Source: Ktedonobacterales bacterium
Lineage (GTDB): Bacteria > Chloroflexota > Ktedonobacteria > Ktedonobacterales > DATBGS01
DNA: 47,340 nucleotides
Direction of reading: 5' to 3'
NCBI GenBank assembly: GCA_036557285.1
Contig: DATBHW010000038.1
Coordinates: 1 to 47,340, forward strand
Positions 1 through 7,550 of this stretch are shown in pieces; the first letter of the stretch is position 1, and each line of letters begins with the position of its first letter. Position numbers and translations under genes: made by a program. The notes beneath the pieces are model-generated. The model was not told the origin of the DNA, ran no database searches, and worked only from the letters and a program-made list of their open reading frames with translations.

Positions 1-561
1 GGCATCAGTTATCGGACGGCCTTTCGCTGGTGGAAAGCGGGCCAGATTCCCGGCTATCAGGCTCCGACCGGCACCATCATTGTGCAAGAGCCGAAAGAGC
101 CAGCCGCGCCAGCGCAGCGGGTCGCCATCTATGCCCGCGTCCCGTCTCATGAGCATCAGGCGAACTTAGATCGGCAAGCGGAACGGTTGCTCTCGTACTG
201 CGCTGCGAAGGGCTATCAGGTGAGCAAAGTCGTGAAAGAGATCGCCTCCGGCGTCAATGATAGCCGCCCCAAACTGCTGGCGCTCTTAGAGGACCAGGCC
301 ATCACCTTGATGGTGGTGGAACATCGGGACCGGCTCACCCGTTTTGGTTTCCGCTATCTGGAGACGCTTTTGCGGGAACAGGGCCGCACCATTGAAGTGG
401 TCAATCAGGCAGAAAACGAGACCGAAGACCTCATGGCCGATCTCACCTCTATCCTCTATTCGTTCACCGCCCGTCTCTATGGGAGACGCCGGGCCAAACG
501 CAAAACCGAAGCGCTGGTCAAACAGTTGGAAGCGGGGGAGGATGCCGATGCAATTGGTTGA
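1..561 (+). CDS. tnpA: IS607-family serine recombinase (TnpA), 5' truncated by window edge, catalytic Ser replaced by Pro
   Basis: The reading frame is open from base 1, so the start lies outside the window. The first visible residues (YRTAFRWWKAGQIPGYQ) look like the end of a MerR-like helix-turn-helix, as IS607 TnpA proteins carry. The resolvase-type catalytic domain follows, with the hallmark DRLTRFGFRYLETLL near the centre and a basic C-terminus. The nucleophile motif, normally Y-A-R-V-S-S, reads YARVPSHEHQ, so Pro occupies the catalytic Ser position and only the next Ser remains. One base change (TCG to CCG) would explain it. The stop overlaps the downstream tnpB start by 14 bp, the usual IS607 layout. 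I infer the enzyme is inactive or impaired. The family assignment is secure. Confidence 0.9.
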   Translation, partial: GISYRTAFRWWKAGQIPGYQAPTGTIIVQEPKEPAAPAQRVAIYARVPSHEHQANLDRQAERLLSYCAAKGYQVSKVVKEIASGVNDSRPKLLALLEDQAITLMVVEHRDRLTRFGFRYLETLLREQGRTIEVVNQAENETEDLMADLTSILYSFTARLYGRRRAKRKTEALVKQLEAGEDADAIG

Positions 562-1822
562 GCAGCATGTGATCGGGAAGTCCGACCCACGCTTTGCCGC
601 CATTGACGCAGCGGCGTTCAAGGCGAAAAATCTCTACAACGCCGCCAATTATCTCGTGCGGCAAGCCTTTATTTTTGAGCGGCGGTACATCGGCTATGCA
701 GAACTCTTCCATCTGCTCAAACACCACGACGCCTATACCGCCTTGCCGCGCAAAGTCTCTAATGATATTCTGCGCCAACTGGATAAGAATTGGCGAGCCT
801 TCTTTGCGGCCTGTGAGGCGTACCGGGAAGACCCAGGCACGTTCACCGGACGCCCGAAACTGCCCAAATACAAGGACAAGACGAAGGGCCGCTTCCTGCT
901 GATCTATGATAGGCAGGCCATTTCGCGCCGGGCGTTGGCGCGTGGGATACTCGCCCCCTCTGGCCTTGCCATCGAAGTGCAGACCGCCCACAAAGCCGTT
1001 AAGCAGGCACGCATCGTGCCACGTATCGGGTTCTCTGTGGTGGAAATCGTGTATGAGCAGGCGGAAGCTGCCCCCTCTGGTAATCCTGCCCTGTATGCTG
1101 CTGTTGACCTCGGAGTAGATACGCTGGCCGCGTTAACCTCAAACAAAGGGGGCTTTGTCCCACACCTTGTTAACGGGCGCGTCCTGAAAAGCTACAACCA
1201 GTTCTACAACAAGCGCCGGGCTGAGTTGCAAGAGGCATTAGGATACGTTGGCACGACAGCACGCATGGAACGCTTGACGACGAAGCGGACGCGCCGCATC
1301 AATCACTATCTGCACGCTGCCAGCAAGACGATCATCTCGCTACTGGTGAGCGAGGGCATCGGCACGCTGGTCATTGGCAAAAATCTGCTCTGGAAACAGG
1401 AGATAGAGTTAGGGCGCGTCAACAACCAGCATTTTGTCCAGATACCGCACGCTCGCTTCATCAAGATGCTGCGCTACAAAGCGGAACTGGTAGGCATTGC
1501 CGTGAAGGTGCAGGAAGAGAGCTACACCTCCAAAGCATCCTTCCTTGACCTGGACCCGCTGCCGGTCTACGACCCGAAGCAGGAAAATAACCATGTCTTC
1601 AGTGGCAAGCGGGTTGAGCGCGGGTTGTATCGGGCCAAGAATGGGCGGCGCATTCACGCCGATGTGAACGGCAGCTACAACATTGGCCGAAAAGCATTCC
1701 CCAATTCCTTCGGGCAGGGGATAGAGGCCGTCAGAGCAGTACGGCCAGTAGGATTACCGATCTCTACGGTTGTCCAGCCTTGTGCGCTGGATAGAGCGGC
1801 AATCCTACCAACCAGAGCATAG
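548..1822 (+). CDS. tnpB: TnpB, RNA-guided nuclease of the IS607 transposon
   Basis: This is a 424-residue TnpB of near-normal family length. The RuvC-like catalytic residues are visible: Asp about 187 in AAVDLGVD, Glu 323/324 in QEESYTSK and Asp about 372 in HADVNGSYNIGRKA. The usual four-cysteine zinc finger between the last two motifs is absent. The segment instead reads SFLDLDPLPVYDP...FSGKRVERGLY, a cysteine-free arrangement found in one TnpB subgroup. The family is known to cleave DNA guided by an RNA made from the transposon right end. ATG 548 gives a 14-bp overlap with the recombinase gene; ATG 542 is an alternative. The frame is open upstream to 344, but that part lies inside tnpA and is not part of TnpB. 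Confidence 0.92.
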   Translation: MQLVEQHVIGKSDPRFAAIDAAAFKAKNLYNAANYLVRQAFIFERRYIGYAELFHLLKHHDAYTALPRKVSNDILRQLDKNWRAFFAACEAYREDPGTFTGRPKLPKYKDKTKGRFLLIYDRQAISRRALARGILAPSGLAIEVQTAHKAVKQARIVPRIGFSVVEIVYEQAEAAPSGNPALYAAVDLGVDTLAALTSNKGGFVPHLVNGRVLKSYNQFYNKRRAELQEALGYVGTTARMERLTTKRTRRINHYLHAASKTIISLLVSEGIGTLVIGKNLLWKQEIELGRVNNQHFVQIPHARFIKMLRYKAELVGIAVKVQEESYTSKASFLDLDPLPVYDPKQENNHVFSGKRVERGLYRAKNGRRIHADVNGSYNIGRKAFPNSFGQGIEAVRAVRPVGLPISTVVQPCALDRAAILPTRA

Positions 1823-1904
1823 CTGTCTATGCTTTGTGATACTGTGAAAGTGATCTTGCAACCCGGATGCCAACGAGAAACAAGAAGGGTAACGGTCTTT
1901 ATAA

Positions 1905-1942
1905 GCGCAGAGGGCGTCTGGAATTCCAGACGCCCTCTGCGC
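1905..1942. terminator. Perfect 38-bp palindrome between convergent genes
   Basis: Two 19-bp arms centred on GGAATTCC pair without mismatch. The palindrome lies between the end of tnpB and the end of the minus-strand lipoprotein gene, so it probably acts as a bidirectional transcription stop. There is no clear U-tract on either side. It could also be part of the transposon right end and guide-RNA region, which in this family follows tnpB. Confidence 0.6.
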
Positions 1943-1970
1943 GCGACCCGCGACGGAAGGAAAAGCTGTG

Positions 1971-2588
1971 CTATGCGGAGACTTTGGAGAGCGGGCCAGC
2001 GTCATCGGAGAAGTTGCTGGTGTTGAGTACCTGGATGCCAGCGTGCTGCTCGCCATTGAACGGTGTCACGACGGGCGAGGTCTTGCCAGGCTCGCAGCCG
2101 AGGTTGAATGGGACGGCGGGGTCATTGAACCAGAGACCCAGGTGGAACTGATGGGTGGCCTTGAAGGTGGTGGTGGGGCCGCCCTGTGAGACGGAGAAGG
2201 TCTCTTCGTTGAAGATGCCGCGCACGCTGACGCTGCCATTGCCTTCGTGGTTGGTTTCCAGGTCGCTCTGATACCAGGCGATACCAAAGGGCGCGTGTGG
2301 AAGCTCGGTGACGAAGAGGTCATAGCCGGTGTTGGGCGCGAGGCCGTTGACGGTGATGGTCATTTCCTCGTTCAATTCGCCCCTGGTGATTCTGGCTGAC
2401 CCTGATGCGTGAGGCAGGCAGGTGGTGATTGCCGCAGAAGAAGGTACCAGAGAAAACTTAAAGCCGCTTTTTTGTGGGTTTACTTCGGTGGTGGTGGGCG
2501 CTGGATTCGAGCCGCAGGCCGCCAGGGCTACGAGGGCCAGGATCAGCAAAGGCGATCCCTTGAGCCAGGTACGGAAGAACTTTAACAT
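1971..2588 (-). CDS. Secreted lipoprotein of unknown function
   Basis: The 205-residue product starts with a basic stretch (MLKFFRTWLKG), a hydrophobic core (LLILALVALAAC) and a lipobox whose Cys is followed by GSNPAP. It should therefore be exported and lipid-anchored. The mature part is rich in Thr, Ser and Gly and looks like one or two beta-sandwich domains (FKFSLVPSS, MTITVNGLAPNTGYDLFVTE). The latter resembles the strand pattern of an Ig-like or fibronectin-type fold, but I recognise no named family. The frame is open further upstream. ATG 2588 is chosen because it begins the signal peptide and has AAGAAAGGG upstream. It stands alone and converges on the IS607 element. Confidence 0.8.
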   Translation of the reverse strand: MLKFFRTWLKGSPLLILALVALAACGSNPAPTTTEVNPQKSGFKFSLVPSSAAITTCLPHASGSARITRGELNEEMTITVNGLAPNTGYDLFVTELPHAPFGIAWYQSDLETNHEGNGSVSVRGIFNEETFSVSQGGPTTTFKATHQFHLGLWFNDPAVPFNLGCEPGKTSPVVTPFNGEQHAGIQVLNTSNFSDDAGPLSKVSA

Positions 2589-2884
2589 AGGTTTTTCCCT
2601 TTCTTGCAGAACTTCTTCATGTGCGGTTAAGAGGTTATTTGGATACATTCAACAGGCAGTGGAGTGACGCTGGTAGCAACGGCGTTTTCCCGTCATTTGC
2701 CGCGCGACCCGCTGTGTTGATTGTTCTGGGGAGAGGATACCTGAAAAGCGGCGCGTTCTCATCCGCAGGATGCTGTATATTATGGGCGGCGATCCTGGTT
2801 GTCCATGAGCCGAGGTGTGTCGGACGATATGGGTAATCTTCTGTAGATGAGGAGCGCCGCATCGAAACAGAGAGGCTTTGATTT

Positions 2885-3841
2885 ATGAACGCACCTACCG
2901 CTCTCCCGCTTGAAGAGATTCGCGCCGCGCGGGGGCGCATTGCCAGCGCGGTTATTCGCACGCCGCTTGTTCGCCTGAACGTGGAGGATGCTGAAATCTA
3001 TCTGAAGCTGGAGAATCTGCAACCGATTGGTTCGTTTAAGCTGCGCGGGGCGAGCAACGCGCTGCTGCTGGCGTCGAGGGAAGAGTTGGCGGGAGGGGTA
3101 TGGACGGCGAGCGCGGGGAATATGGCGCAGGGGGTGGCCTGGCAGGCGCGGCGGATGGGGCTGGCGTGTTCGATTGTGGTCCCCGATCACGCGCCAGAGG
3201 CGAAGCTGGAGGCGATTCGACGGCTGGGGGGAAGGATTATCAAGGTTCCGTTTGCGGAGTGGTTCGAGGTATTGAGGACGCGGCGCTTCGCGGGGATGAA
3301 TGGGCTGTTTGTGCATCCGGTGAGCGATGCGGGGGTGATGGCGGGCAATGGGACGATTGGCCTGGAGATTCTGGAGGATATGCCGGATGTGGATGCGGTG
3401 CTTGTTCCCTTCGGCGGGGGCGGTCTGAGCAGCGGTATTGCTTCGGCGCTGCGGGCGCTGAGGCCGCAGACGCGCGTCTATGCCTGCGAGGCGGAACCAT
3501 CGGCGGCGCTGGCGGCGGCGCTGGCGGCGGGCGGGCCGAAGAAGATTGAGTATCAGGCCAGCTTTGTGGATGGGATCGGCAGCCCGTTTGTGTTGGAGGA
3601 GATGTGGCCGCTGGTGAGCAGGCTGCTGGATGGTTCGCTGGTGGCGACGCTGGAGGAGATTGCGGGGGCGGTGAAGCTGCTGGCCGAGCGCAACCATGTG
3701 ATTGCCGAGGGGGCGGGGGCAGTGTCGGTGGCGGCGGCGCTGGCGGGCAAGGCGGGCGAGGGGAAGGTTGTCTGCGTGGTTTCGGGCGGCAATATTGATA
3801 CGGCGAAGCTGGTGAAGATTCTTCAGGGGGCTATGCCCTAG
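2885..3841 (+). CDS. PLP-dependent threonine/serine dehydratase
   Basis: This 318-residue fold-type II PLP enzyme has the Schiff-base lysine in GSFKLRGA (Lys52), a Ser/Asn substrate loop (TASAGNMAQG), the phosphate-binding glycine loop PFGGGGLSSG and a C-terminal SGGNID. These fit the threonine ammonia-lyase/serine dehydratase family, which deaminates Thr or Ser to a 2-oxo acid in the cytoplasm. There is no C-terminal ACT regulatory domain, so it is like the short catabolic or serine racemase-like enzymes rather than the long, isoleucine-inhibited IlvA. AGAGAGG lies upstream of ATG 2885. The neighbours give no pathway context. The exact substrate (Thr, Ser or a beta-hydroxy amino acid) cannot be told from sequence. 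Confidence 0.9.
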   Translation: MNAPTALPLEEIRAARGRIASAVIRTPLVRLNVEDAEIYLKLENLQPIGSFKLRGASNALLLASREELAGGVWTASAGNMAQGVAWQARRMGLACSIVVPDHAPEAKLEAIRRLGGRIIKVPFAEWFEVLRTRRFAGMNGLFVHPVSDAGVMAGNGTIGLEILEDMPDVDAVLVPFGGGGLSSGIASALRALRPQTRVYACEAEPSAALAAALAAGGPKKIEYQASFVDGIGSPFVLEEMWPLVSRLLDGSLVATLEEIAGAVKLLAERNHVIAEGAGAVSVAAALAGKAGEGKVVCVVSGGNIDTAKLVKILQGAMP

Positions 3842-3885
3842 CATGCTAAGCAACTGACCCTTTTAGGGATGAAAGGAGTGGCGCG

Positions 3886-5130
3886 ATGTTTTCCTCTGCA
3901 AGACACATTTTTCTTCCGTTCTGCGCTCTTGCTCTGTTCGTTTCGGCTCTGGCCGGATGTTCCCCGCAGGCGGCAGGCGTTGGGGACGCGGGGCAGGCTT
4001 CTGACAGGGGCTATGCGCTGACACGCTGCACAGGGCAGCAAGCCGTCCCGACCAGGACAGGAACGCCACCAGCCTCTCAACCGGCTGTGTATGCTGGTTC
4101 GGTTGGGGGCAAGCTGTATGCGTTCTCCCCGGATACGGGGGCTGTGCGCTGGTGTAATCGTATTATGGTCACGGGGACGTTTCCGTGTCCGCGAAGTTGT
4201 CCTCCCCCGCCCGTTGCGGTGATTGGTACACCATTAGGTGCGCAGGGCGTCGTCTTTGTGTGCGTCTCCGGCTATGGAGGATATACGTATGCGTTCAATG
4301 CGAGGGATGGGTCGCTGCGCTGGCTGCGCAAGACTGATTGCGAGGTTGTTTCGATTCCATTTGTTGATTACGCGCTGCCGATAGAAGCTGATGGCGTGCT
4401 GTACACTGGGGCGTATGCGCTCGACGCGCAAGACGGCAAGATGCTCTGGCGTCTTCCGATGGAGGAGTCCTTCGGAGCCGTCGTCAATGGGGTGATCTAT
4501 GCTTACTCGCAGGGGGCTGTGTATGCGTTCGACGCGAAGGATAGGTCACTGCGCTGGAGTTATACGCTGGATGATACGATTGGGAACGTGCCAACGGTGG
4601 CGGATGGCAGCGTGTATGTTGGCGACATCAACGGTAACGGCCCCTCTGGGATGACACCAGGATTGCCGGATACTTACGCGCTCGATGCGGCAACGGGAGC
4701 ACTGCGCTGGCGCTACGAGAGCGGGATGGTGGGAGGCTCTGCGGTGGTTGCTAATGGGGTGGTCTATATCAGCGGCTTCCCTTGCGCCCTCTACGCGCTT
4801 GACGCGGCGCGAGGGAAGCTGCGCTGGCGTTACCAGGCGGATACGTGCAGTAGTTCGACCCCGATAGTCATCAATGGCGTCGTCTACTTTACAGCAGATG
4901 GCGCGTATGCGTTTGACGCGAGCGATGGGACGGTGCGCTGGCATACGGGGCTGGGGGCGAATCAGGGGAACAGGTTTACCTCACCGACGGTGATGAACGG
5001 GGCGCTGTACCTGGGAAAAATTGATGGGTCAGGGTACAGCACGCTGTACGCACTGGACGCCAGTACGGGAGCGGAACTCTGGCATGAGGAAGGCATCAAC
5101 CAGCTTTCTCCGTCACAGGCGGGCGATTAA
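3886..5130 (+). CDS. PQQ-type beta-propeller repeat lipoprotein
   Basis: A signal peptide ends in a lipobox (LFVSALAGCSPQ), so the 414-residue product should be an extracytoplasmic lipoprotein. The mature part has about seven copies of a blade motif of the form YALDAxxGxLRWRY (for example YALDAATGALRWRYESG and YALDAARGKLRWRYQAD), typical of PQQ-like or BamB-like beta-propellers. Such proteins are mostly scaffolds, and I see no evidence of quinoprotein dehydrogenase catalysis. AAAGGAG lies 7 nt before ATG 3886. The gene follows the dehydratase by 44 bp in the same direction and could be cotranscribed, although their functions look unrelated. The physiological partner is unknown. Confidence 0.85.
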   Translation: MFSSARHIFLPFCALALFVSALAGCSPQAAGVGDAGQASDRGYALTRCTGQQAVPTRTGTPPASQPAVYAGSVGGKLYAFSPDTGAVRWCNRIMVTGTFPCPRSCPPPPVAVIGTPLGAQGVVFVCVSGYGGYTYAFNARDGSLRWLRKTDCEVVSIPFVDYALPIEADGVLYTGAYALDAQDGKMLWRLPMEESFGAVVNGVIYAYSQGAVYAFDAKDRSLRWSYTLDDTIGNVPTVADGSVYVGDINGNGPSGMTPGLPDTYALDAATGALRWRYESGMVGGSAVVANGVVYISGFPCALYALDAARGKLRWRYQADTCSSSTPIVINGVVYFTADGAYAFDASDGTVRWHTGLGANQGNRFTSPTVMNGALYLGKIDGSGYSTLYALDASTGAELWHEEGINQLSPSQAGD

Positions 5131-5234
5131 AATCGCGGCTAGAGGCTCCGCCGCCAAGTCCGCCTACAGGGACTCCCCCCGCCTGCATCGGCGCGGCGGC
5201 TGCACCTAAGAGCAGCGCGCGCACTGGCGAAGCG

Positions 5235-5361
5235 TTGGCCGCCAAGATGGCGGCGCTACAAGTGCGTTGGCCGCCAGGGACGGCGGCGGTACAGGCGGTT
5301 GGCCGCCAAGATGGCGGCGCTACAAGTGCGTTGGCCGCCTGGAAGGCGGCGCTAGAAGTGG
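5235..5361 (-). repeat. Tandem array of four REP-like palindromes
   Basis: Four units of about 30 bp follow each other. Read on the minus strand, each has a tetranucleotide (GTAG, GTAC or once CTAG) followed by a CGCCGCC arm, a 5-bp loop (ATCTT, GTCCC or TTCCA) and a GGCGGCC arm. Units 1 and 3 (5235-5264 and 5299-5328) are identical. This layout matches REP elements recognised by RAYT transposases, and a RAYT gene lies at 26726-27376. Confidence 0.85.
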
Positions 5362-5390
5362 CCTGCCGATAACCGTTGAGGGAAAACCGC

Positions 5391-5419
5391 TGGACATGGG
5401 CCACGCGGTGTGTTATAGT
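5391..5419 (+). promoter_or_regulatory. Sigma-70-type promoter of the erm leader
   Basis: TGGACA (5391-5396) and TATAGT (5414-5419) are separated by exactly 17 bp. The predicted transcript would begin near 5426, at or just before the leader peptide start, and run through two terminators into the erm gene. Confidence 0.75.
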
Positions 5420-5428
5420 GAGGGCGTT

Positions 5429-5485
5429 ATGAACAGTCAGGTGATGAAAGGTTTCTGCGTGATGACACGCATTCGGCAGGTCTGA
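5429..5485 (+). CDS. Leader peptide of the erm gene (18 codons)
   Basis: The reading frame MNSQVMKGFCVMTRIRQV ends with TGA, 190 bp before the methylase gene. It holds Arg-Ile-Arg near the end. That fits the +X+ motif (Arg/Lys-X-Arg/Lys) at which macrolide-bound ribosomes are known to stall on other erm leaders such as MRLR-type peptides. With transcription starting near 5426, ATG 5429 would be almost leaderless. ATG 5444 (preceded by AGGTG) or ATG 5462 would keep the RIR motif. It lies directly behind a good promoter and ahead of two intrinsic terminators. The stalling role is inferred. Confidence 0.65.
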   Translation: MNSQVMKGFCVMTRIRQV

Positions 5486-5551
5486 GCGAAGCCCATCCTG
5501 GGGCTATTGCTTGAGCGCGCGTGGTCTGCGTTTCTTGAGTGAACGTGGATG

Positions 5552-5580
5552 CGGCGCGCTGCCTGCCGCGCCGTCTTTTT
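5552..5580 (+). terminator. Intrinsic terminator T1 in the erm leader
   Basis: CGGCGCG (5552-5558) pairs with CGCGCCG (5567-5573), and TCTTTTT follows at once. Its left arm overlaps GCGCGCT (5554-5560), which can pair instead with AGCGCGC at 5514-5520, a possible antiterminator. Confidence 0.8.
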
Positions 5581-5598
5581 AAGATCGGGCTTCGCACC

Positions 5599-5633
5599 AA
5601 GTCGCATGAGCTGGTTGGCTCTGCGGCTTTTTT
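5599..5633 (+). terminator. Intrinsic terminator T2 in the erm leader
   Basis: AAGTCGC (5599-5605) pairs with GCGGCTT (5623-5629, one G-U). Inside it GAGC (5608-5611) pairs with GCTC (5618-5621), and the stem runs into a T-tract (5628-5633). It lies between T1 and the methylase start. Confidence 0.65.
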
Positions 5634-5674
5634 GTGTCTGCTGGCTGCCTGTATCTTGAAAGGATGGTGTGCTG

Positions 5675-6547
5675 ATGTCATCAACGTGCCGAGAAGGTGT
5701 CTTTTACGCGCAGCATTTTCTGAAGGATGCGCGCCTGGTTGCGGCGCTGCTGAATCGCTGCGCGGTGGGGCGTGACGATGTGGTGTATGAGATTGGGCCA
5801 GGCAAGGGGATTATTACCGAGCAGCTTGCTTTGCGCTGCAAGCGGGTGGTGGCGATTGAGAAAGATTCGCGCCTGGCGGCGCTGCTGCTTGAGCGGTTCG
5901 CGGATAGGCCGCAGGTGACGATCCACGCGGGTGATTTTCTGGAGTATCGTTTGCCGCGCCAGCCGTATAAGGTGGTGGCGAATATTCCGTTCAATATTAC
6001 GGCGGCGATTGTGGCGAGGCTGACGGGGGATCACGCACCGGAGGATGCGTACCTGGCGATGCAGCAGGAGGCGGCGGCGATGTTCCTGGGGGAGCCGCGC
6101 GAGTCGCTGCGAACGCTGCTGCTGAAGCCCTGGTTTGAGGTGGAACTGGTGCATCGGTTCCGGCGGCAGGATTTTGTGCCGGAGCCGCAGGTGGATGTGG
6201 TGATGCTGCGGCTGCGCAAGCGGGGGCCGCCGCTGGTCTGCCAGAAGGAGCGGCAGGGCTTCCGCGATTTTGTGGTGTATGGTTTTACGAGACGGCAGCC
6301 GACGCTGGCCGATAGCTTGAAGGGGGTTTTTAGCGGGCTGCAATTGAGACATATCAAGAGGGCGGTGGGCTTTGATGATGCGGCGACGCCAACGATGCTG
6401 ACGGTGGAGCAGTGGTTGGGGTTGTTCGCGTGTTTCCAGGAAGAGGCGAATGCGCAGGCGAGGCGTCTGATAGCGGGGAGCGAGCAGCGGCTTGTGCAGC
6501 AGCAGGGCAGGTTGCAGAAGAGGCGTCGAACACGCCTGCGCGTGTAA
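5675..6547 (+). CDS. erm: Erm-type 23S rRNA (adenine-N6)-methyltransferase
   Basis: This 290-residue SAM-dependent methylase has the family motifs in order: YAQHFLKDA, the SAM loop EIGPGKG, the acidic VVAIEKD, HAGDFLEY, the catalytic NIPFNI and the FVPEPQVDVVMLRL motif near residue 170. The C-terminal WLGLFACF and a basic Arg/Gln-rich tail fit Erm proteins better than the housekeeping 16S methylase KsgA, whose catalytic motif is NLPYNI. Erm enzymes methylate A2058 of 23S rRNA and give macrolide-lincosamide-streptogramin B resistance. ATG 5675 has AAAGGA 10 nt upstream; GTG 5669 is too close to it. The leader peptide and tandem terminators upstream suggest drug-inducible transcription attenuation. 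Substrate specificity is inferred from family resemblance. Confidence 0.87.
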   Translation: MSSTCREGVFYAQHFLKDARLVAALLNRCAVGRDDVVYEIGPGKGIITEQLALRCKRVVAIEKDSRLAALLLERFADRPQVTIHAGDFLEYRLPRQPYKVVANIPFNITAAIVARLTGDHAPEDAYLAMQQEAAAMFLGEPRESLRTLLLKPWFEVELVHRFRRQDFVPEPQVDVVMLRLRKRGPPLVCQKERQGFRDFVVYGFTRRQPTLADSLKGVFSGLQLRHIKRAVGFDDAATPTMLTVEQWLGLFACFQEEANAQARRLIAGSEQRLVQQQGRLQKRRRTRLRV

Positions 6548-6560
6548 AACAAGGGGCAGG

Positions 6561-6680
6561 CGTGCGCGTGGGCGCGGCGGTGAGCCGCCGGGAAGGCGGC
6601 GGTACGAGTGGCGGTTGCTCGGGGGGCGTGCGCGCGGGCGCGGCGGTGAGCCGCCGGGACGGCGGCGGTACGAGTGGTGG
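6561..6680. repeat. Two direct copies of an about 52-bp unit containing a REP-like palindrome
   Basis: GCGTGCGCG(T/C)GGGCGCGGCGGTGAG precedes a GCCGCCGGGAAGGCGGCGGTAC-type palindrome at 6561-6617. The unit is repeated almost exactly at 6628-6680. The palindromes are of the GTAC subtype read on the minus strand. A close relative of the whole unit recurs at 7680-7733. Confidence 0.8.
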
Positions 6681-6705
6681 TATTATTCCTCTGGTCCTAT
6701 GCCGC

Positions 6706-6734
6706 TTGACAGGATGGGGGCAGGCAGGTATACT
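6706..6734 (+). promoter_or_regulatory. Strong sigma-70-type promoter
   Basis: TTGACA (6706-6711, full consensus) and TATACT (6729-6734) are 17 bp apart. The next credible gene start on this strand is 7061, so the transcript would have an untranslated leader of about 320 nt. That leader can form several hairpins, for example CGCGGTGG with CCACCGCG just after 6780. Confidence 0.8.
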
Positions 6735-7060
6735 ATGGTTGCTCGGAACAAGCGGGTCTTGTGATGAGTTGTGCTGGACGGCATGGCGCGGTGGCGAAGC
6801 AATCACCACCGCGTCATTCCCCCCAGACCTGGACGCGCCAGGAATGGGGCTGAGGGTATTCTATCACTGGATATTGTGCCTAGTTGGTAGTTCGCTCGAC
6901 GGCCCCTTCCTGAAGCAAGGCTGGGCTGCCCCTTGTTGGATAGGGAAGCGCGCGTCATCCGCGCTTTCTCCGGCAAGGTTATGCCAGTCGCCGCGCCAGG
7001 AGGGGGCCGTTTCGGCATGTGACGGATTGTTGGCCGGATATGTCGAAAGGAGCGCCATCT

Positions 7061-7525
7061 ATGGCGATATTCTCTGGTTTGCCCCCGTCCCCTCCGCCTC
7101 CCCCGCCCTCTGGTCGTTATGTCGGGTCGAATCCGCTGCGGCGGGAATACGGCCTGCGCTTGCTGACGTGCAATCTGCCTGAGCCGCTGCGCGCGGCGCT
7201 GGTGCGGGCGCTGCGCCGTCCGCCGCGCTTTCAGGGTGAGAAGACGCCGCTGGCGGTGCAGAGCGGGCGGCGGCTGCGCCCGGATGAGGGGCAACTGGCG
7301 AAGGCTACGCTCCAGACGAAATGCACGCTGGTGCTGACGGAGTTGGAGGTGACGTGGCGGGTGCTGGAAGCGCCGCTGGGCAGCATCAGCCGGATGACGC
7401 GCAATACGCTGCTGGTGTCGCAGGGGGCGTATCTGCGGCGGCTCTATCTGGCGCTGGTGGAGCAGTTGGGCGATGTGGGGCTGGCGCTGACGGAGTTCCA
7501 GCGGGCGCTGGATGCGATTGGATAG
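7061..7525 (+). CDS. Hypothetical protein with Pro-rich N-terminus
   Basis: I do not recognise this 154-residue protein. It starts with a Pro/Ser stretch (GLPPSPPPPPPSG) followed by a largely alpha-helical, Arg- and Leu-rich body (LRLLTCNLPEPLRAALVRAL, TLVLTELEVTWRVLE, YLRRLYLALVEQLG). No signal peptide or membrane segment is visible. AAAGGAG lies 9 nt before ATG 7061, a strong start. It is preceded by a consensus promoter at 6706 and an about 320-nt leader, and is flanked on both sides by REP-like repeats. Codon use matches the chromosome. It lies on the same strand as the phage-derived genes further right, but nothing in the sequence ties it to them. Confidence 0.75.
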   Translation: MAIFSGLPPSPPPPPPSGRYVGSNPLRREYGLRLLTCNLPEPLRAALVRALRRPPRFQGEKTPLAVQSGRRLRPDEGQLAKATLQTKCTLVLTELEVTWRVLEAPLGSISRMTRNTLLVSQGAYLRRLYLALVEQLGDVGLALTEFQRALDAIG

Positions 7526-7550
7526 GGGTCTACTAAAAAGCAGGGGCTAC

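Noticed and set aside
5235-5361. Tandem repeats resembling a small CRISPR array
   Set aside because: Units are palindromic, of two sequence types, directly abutted without unique spacers of constant length, and recur singly elsewhere; they fit REP elements.
5675-6547. Reading the methylase as housekeeping KsgA (RsmA)
   Set aside because: The catalytic motif is NIPFNI instead of NLPYNI, and the basic tail and attenuation leader fit Erm better; a phylogeny with both families would settle it.
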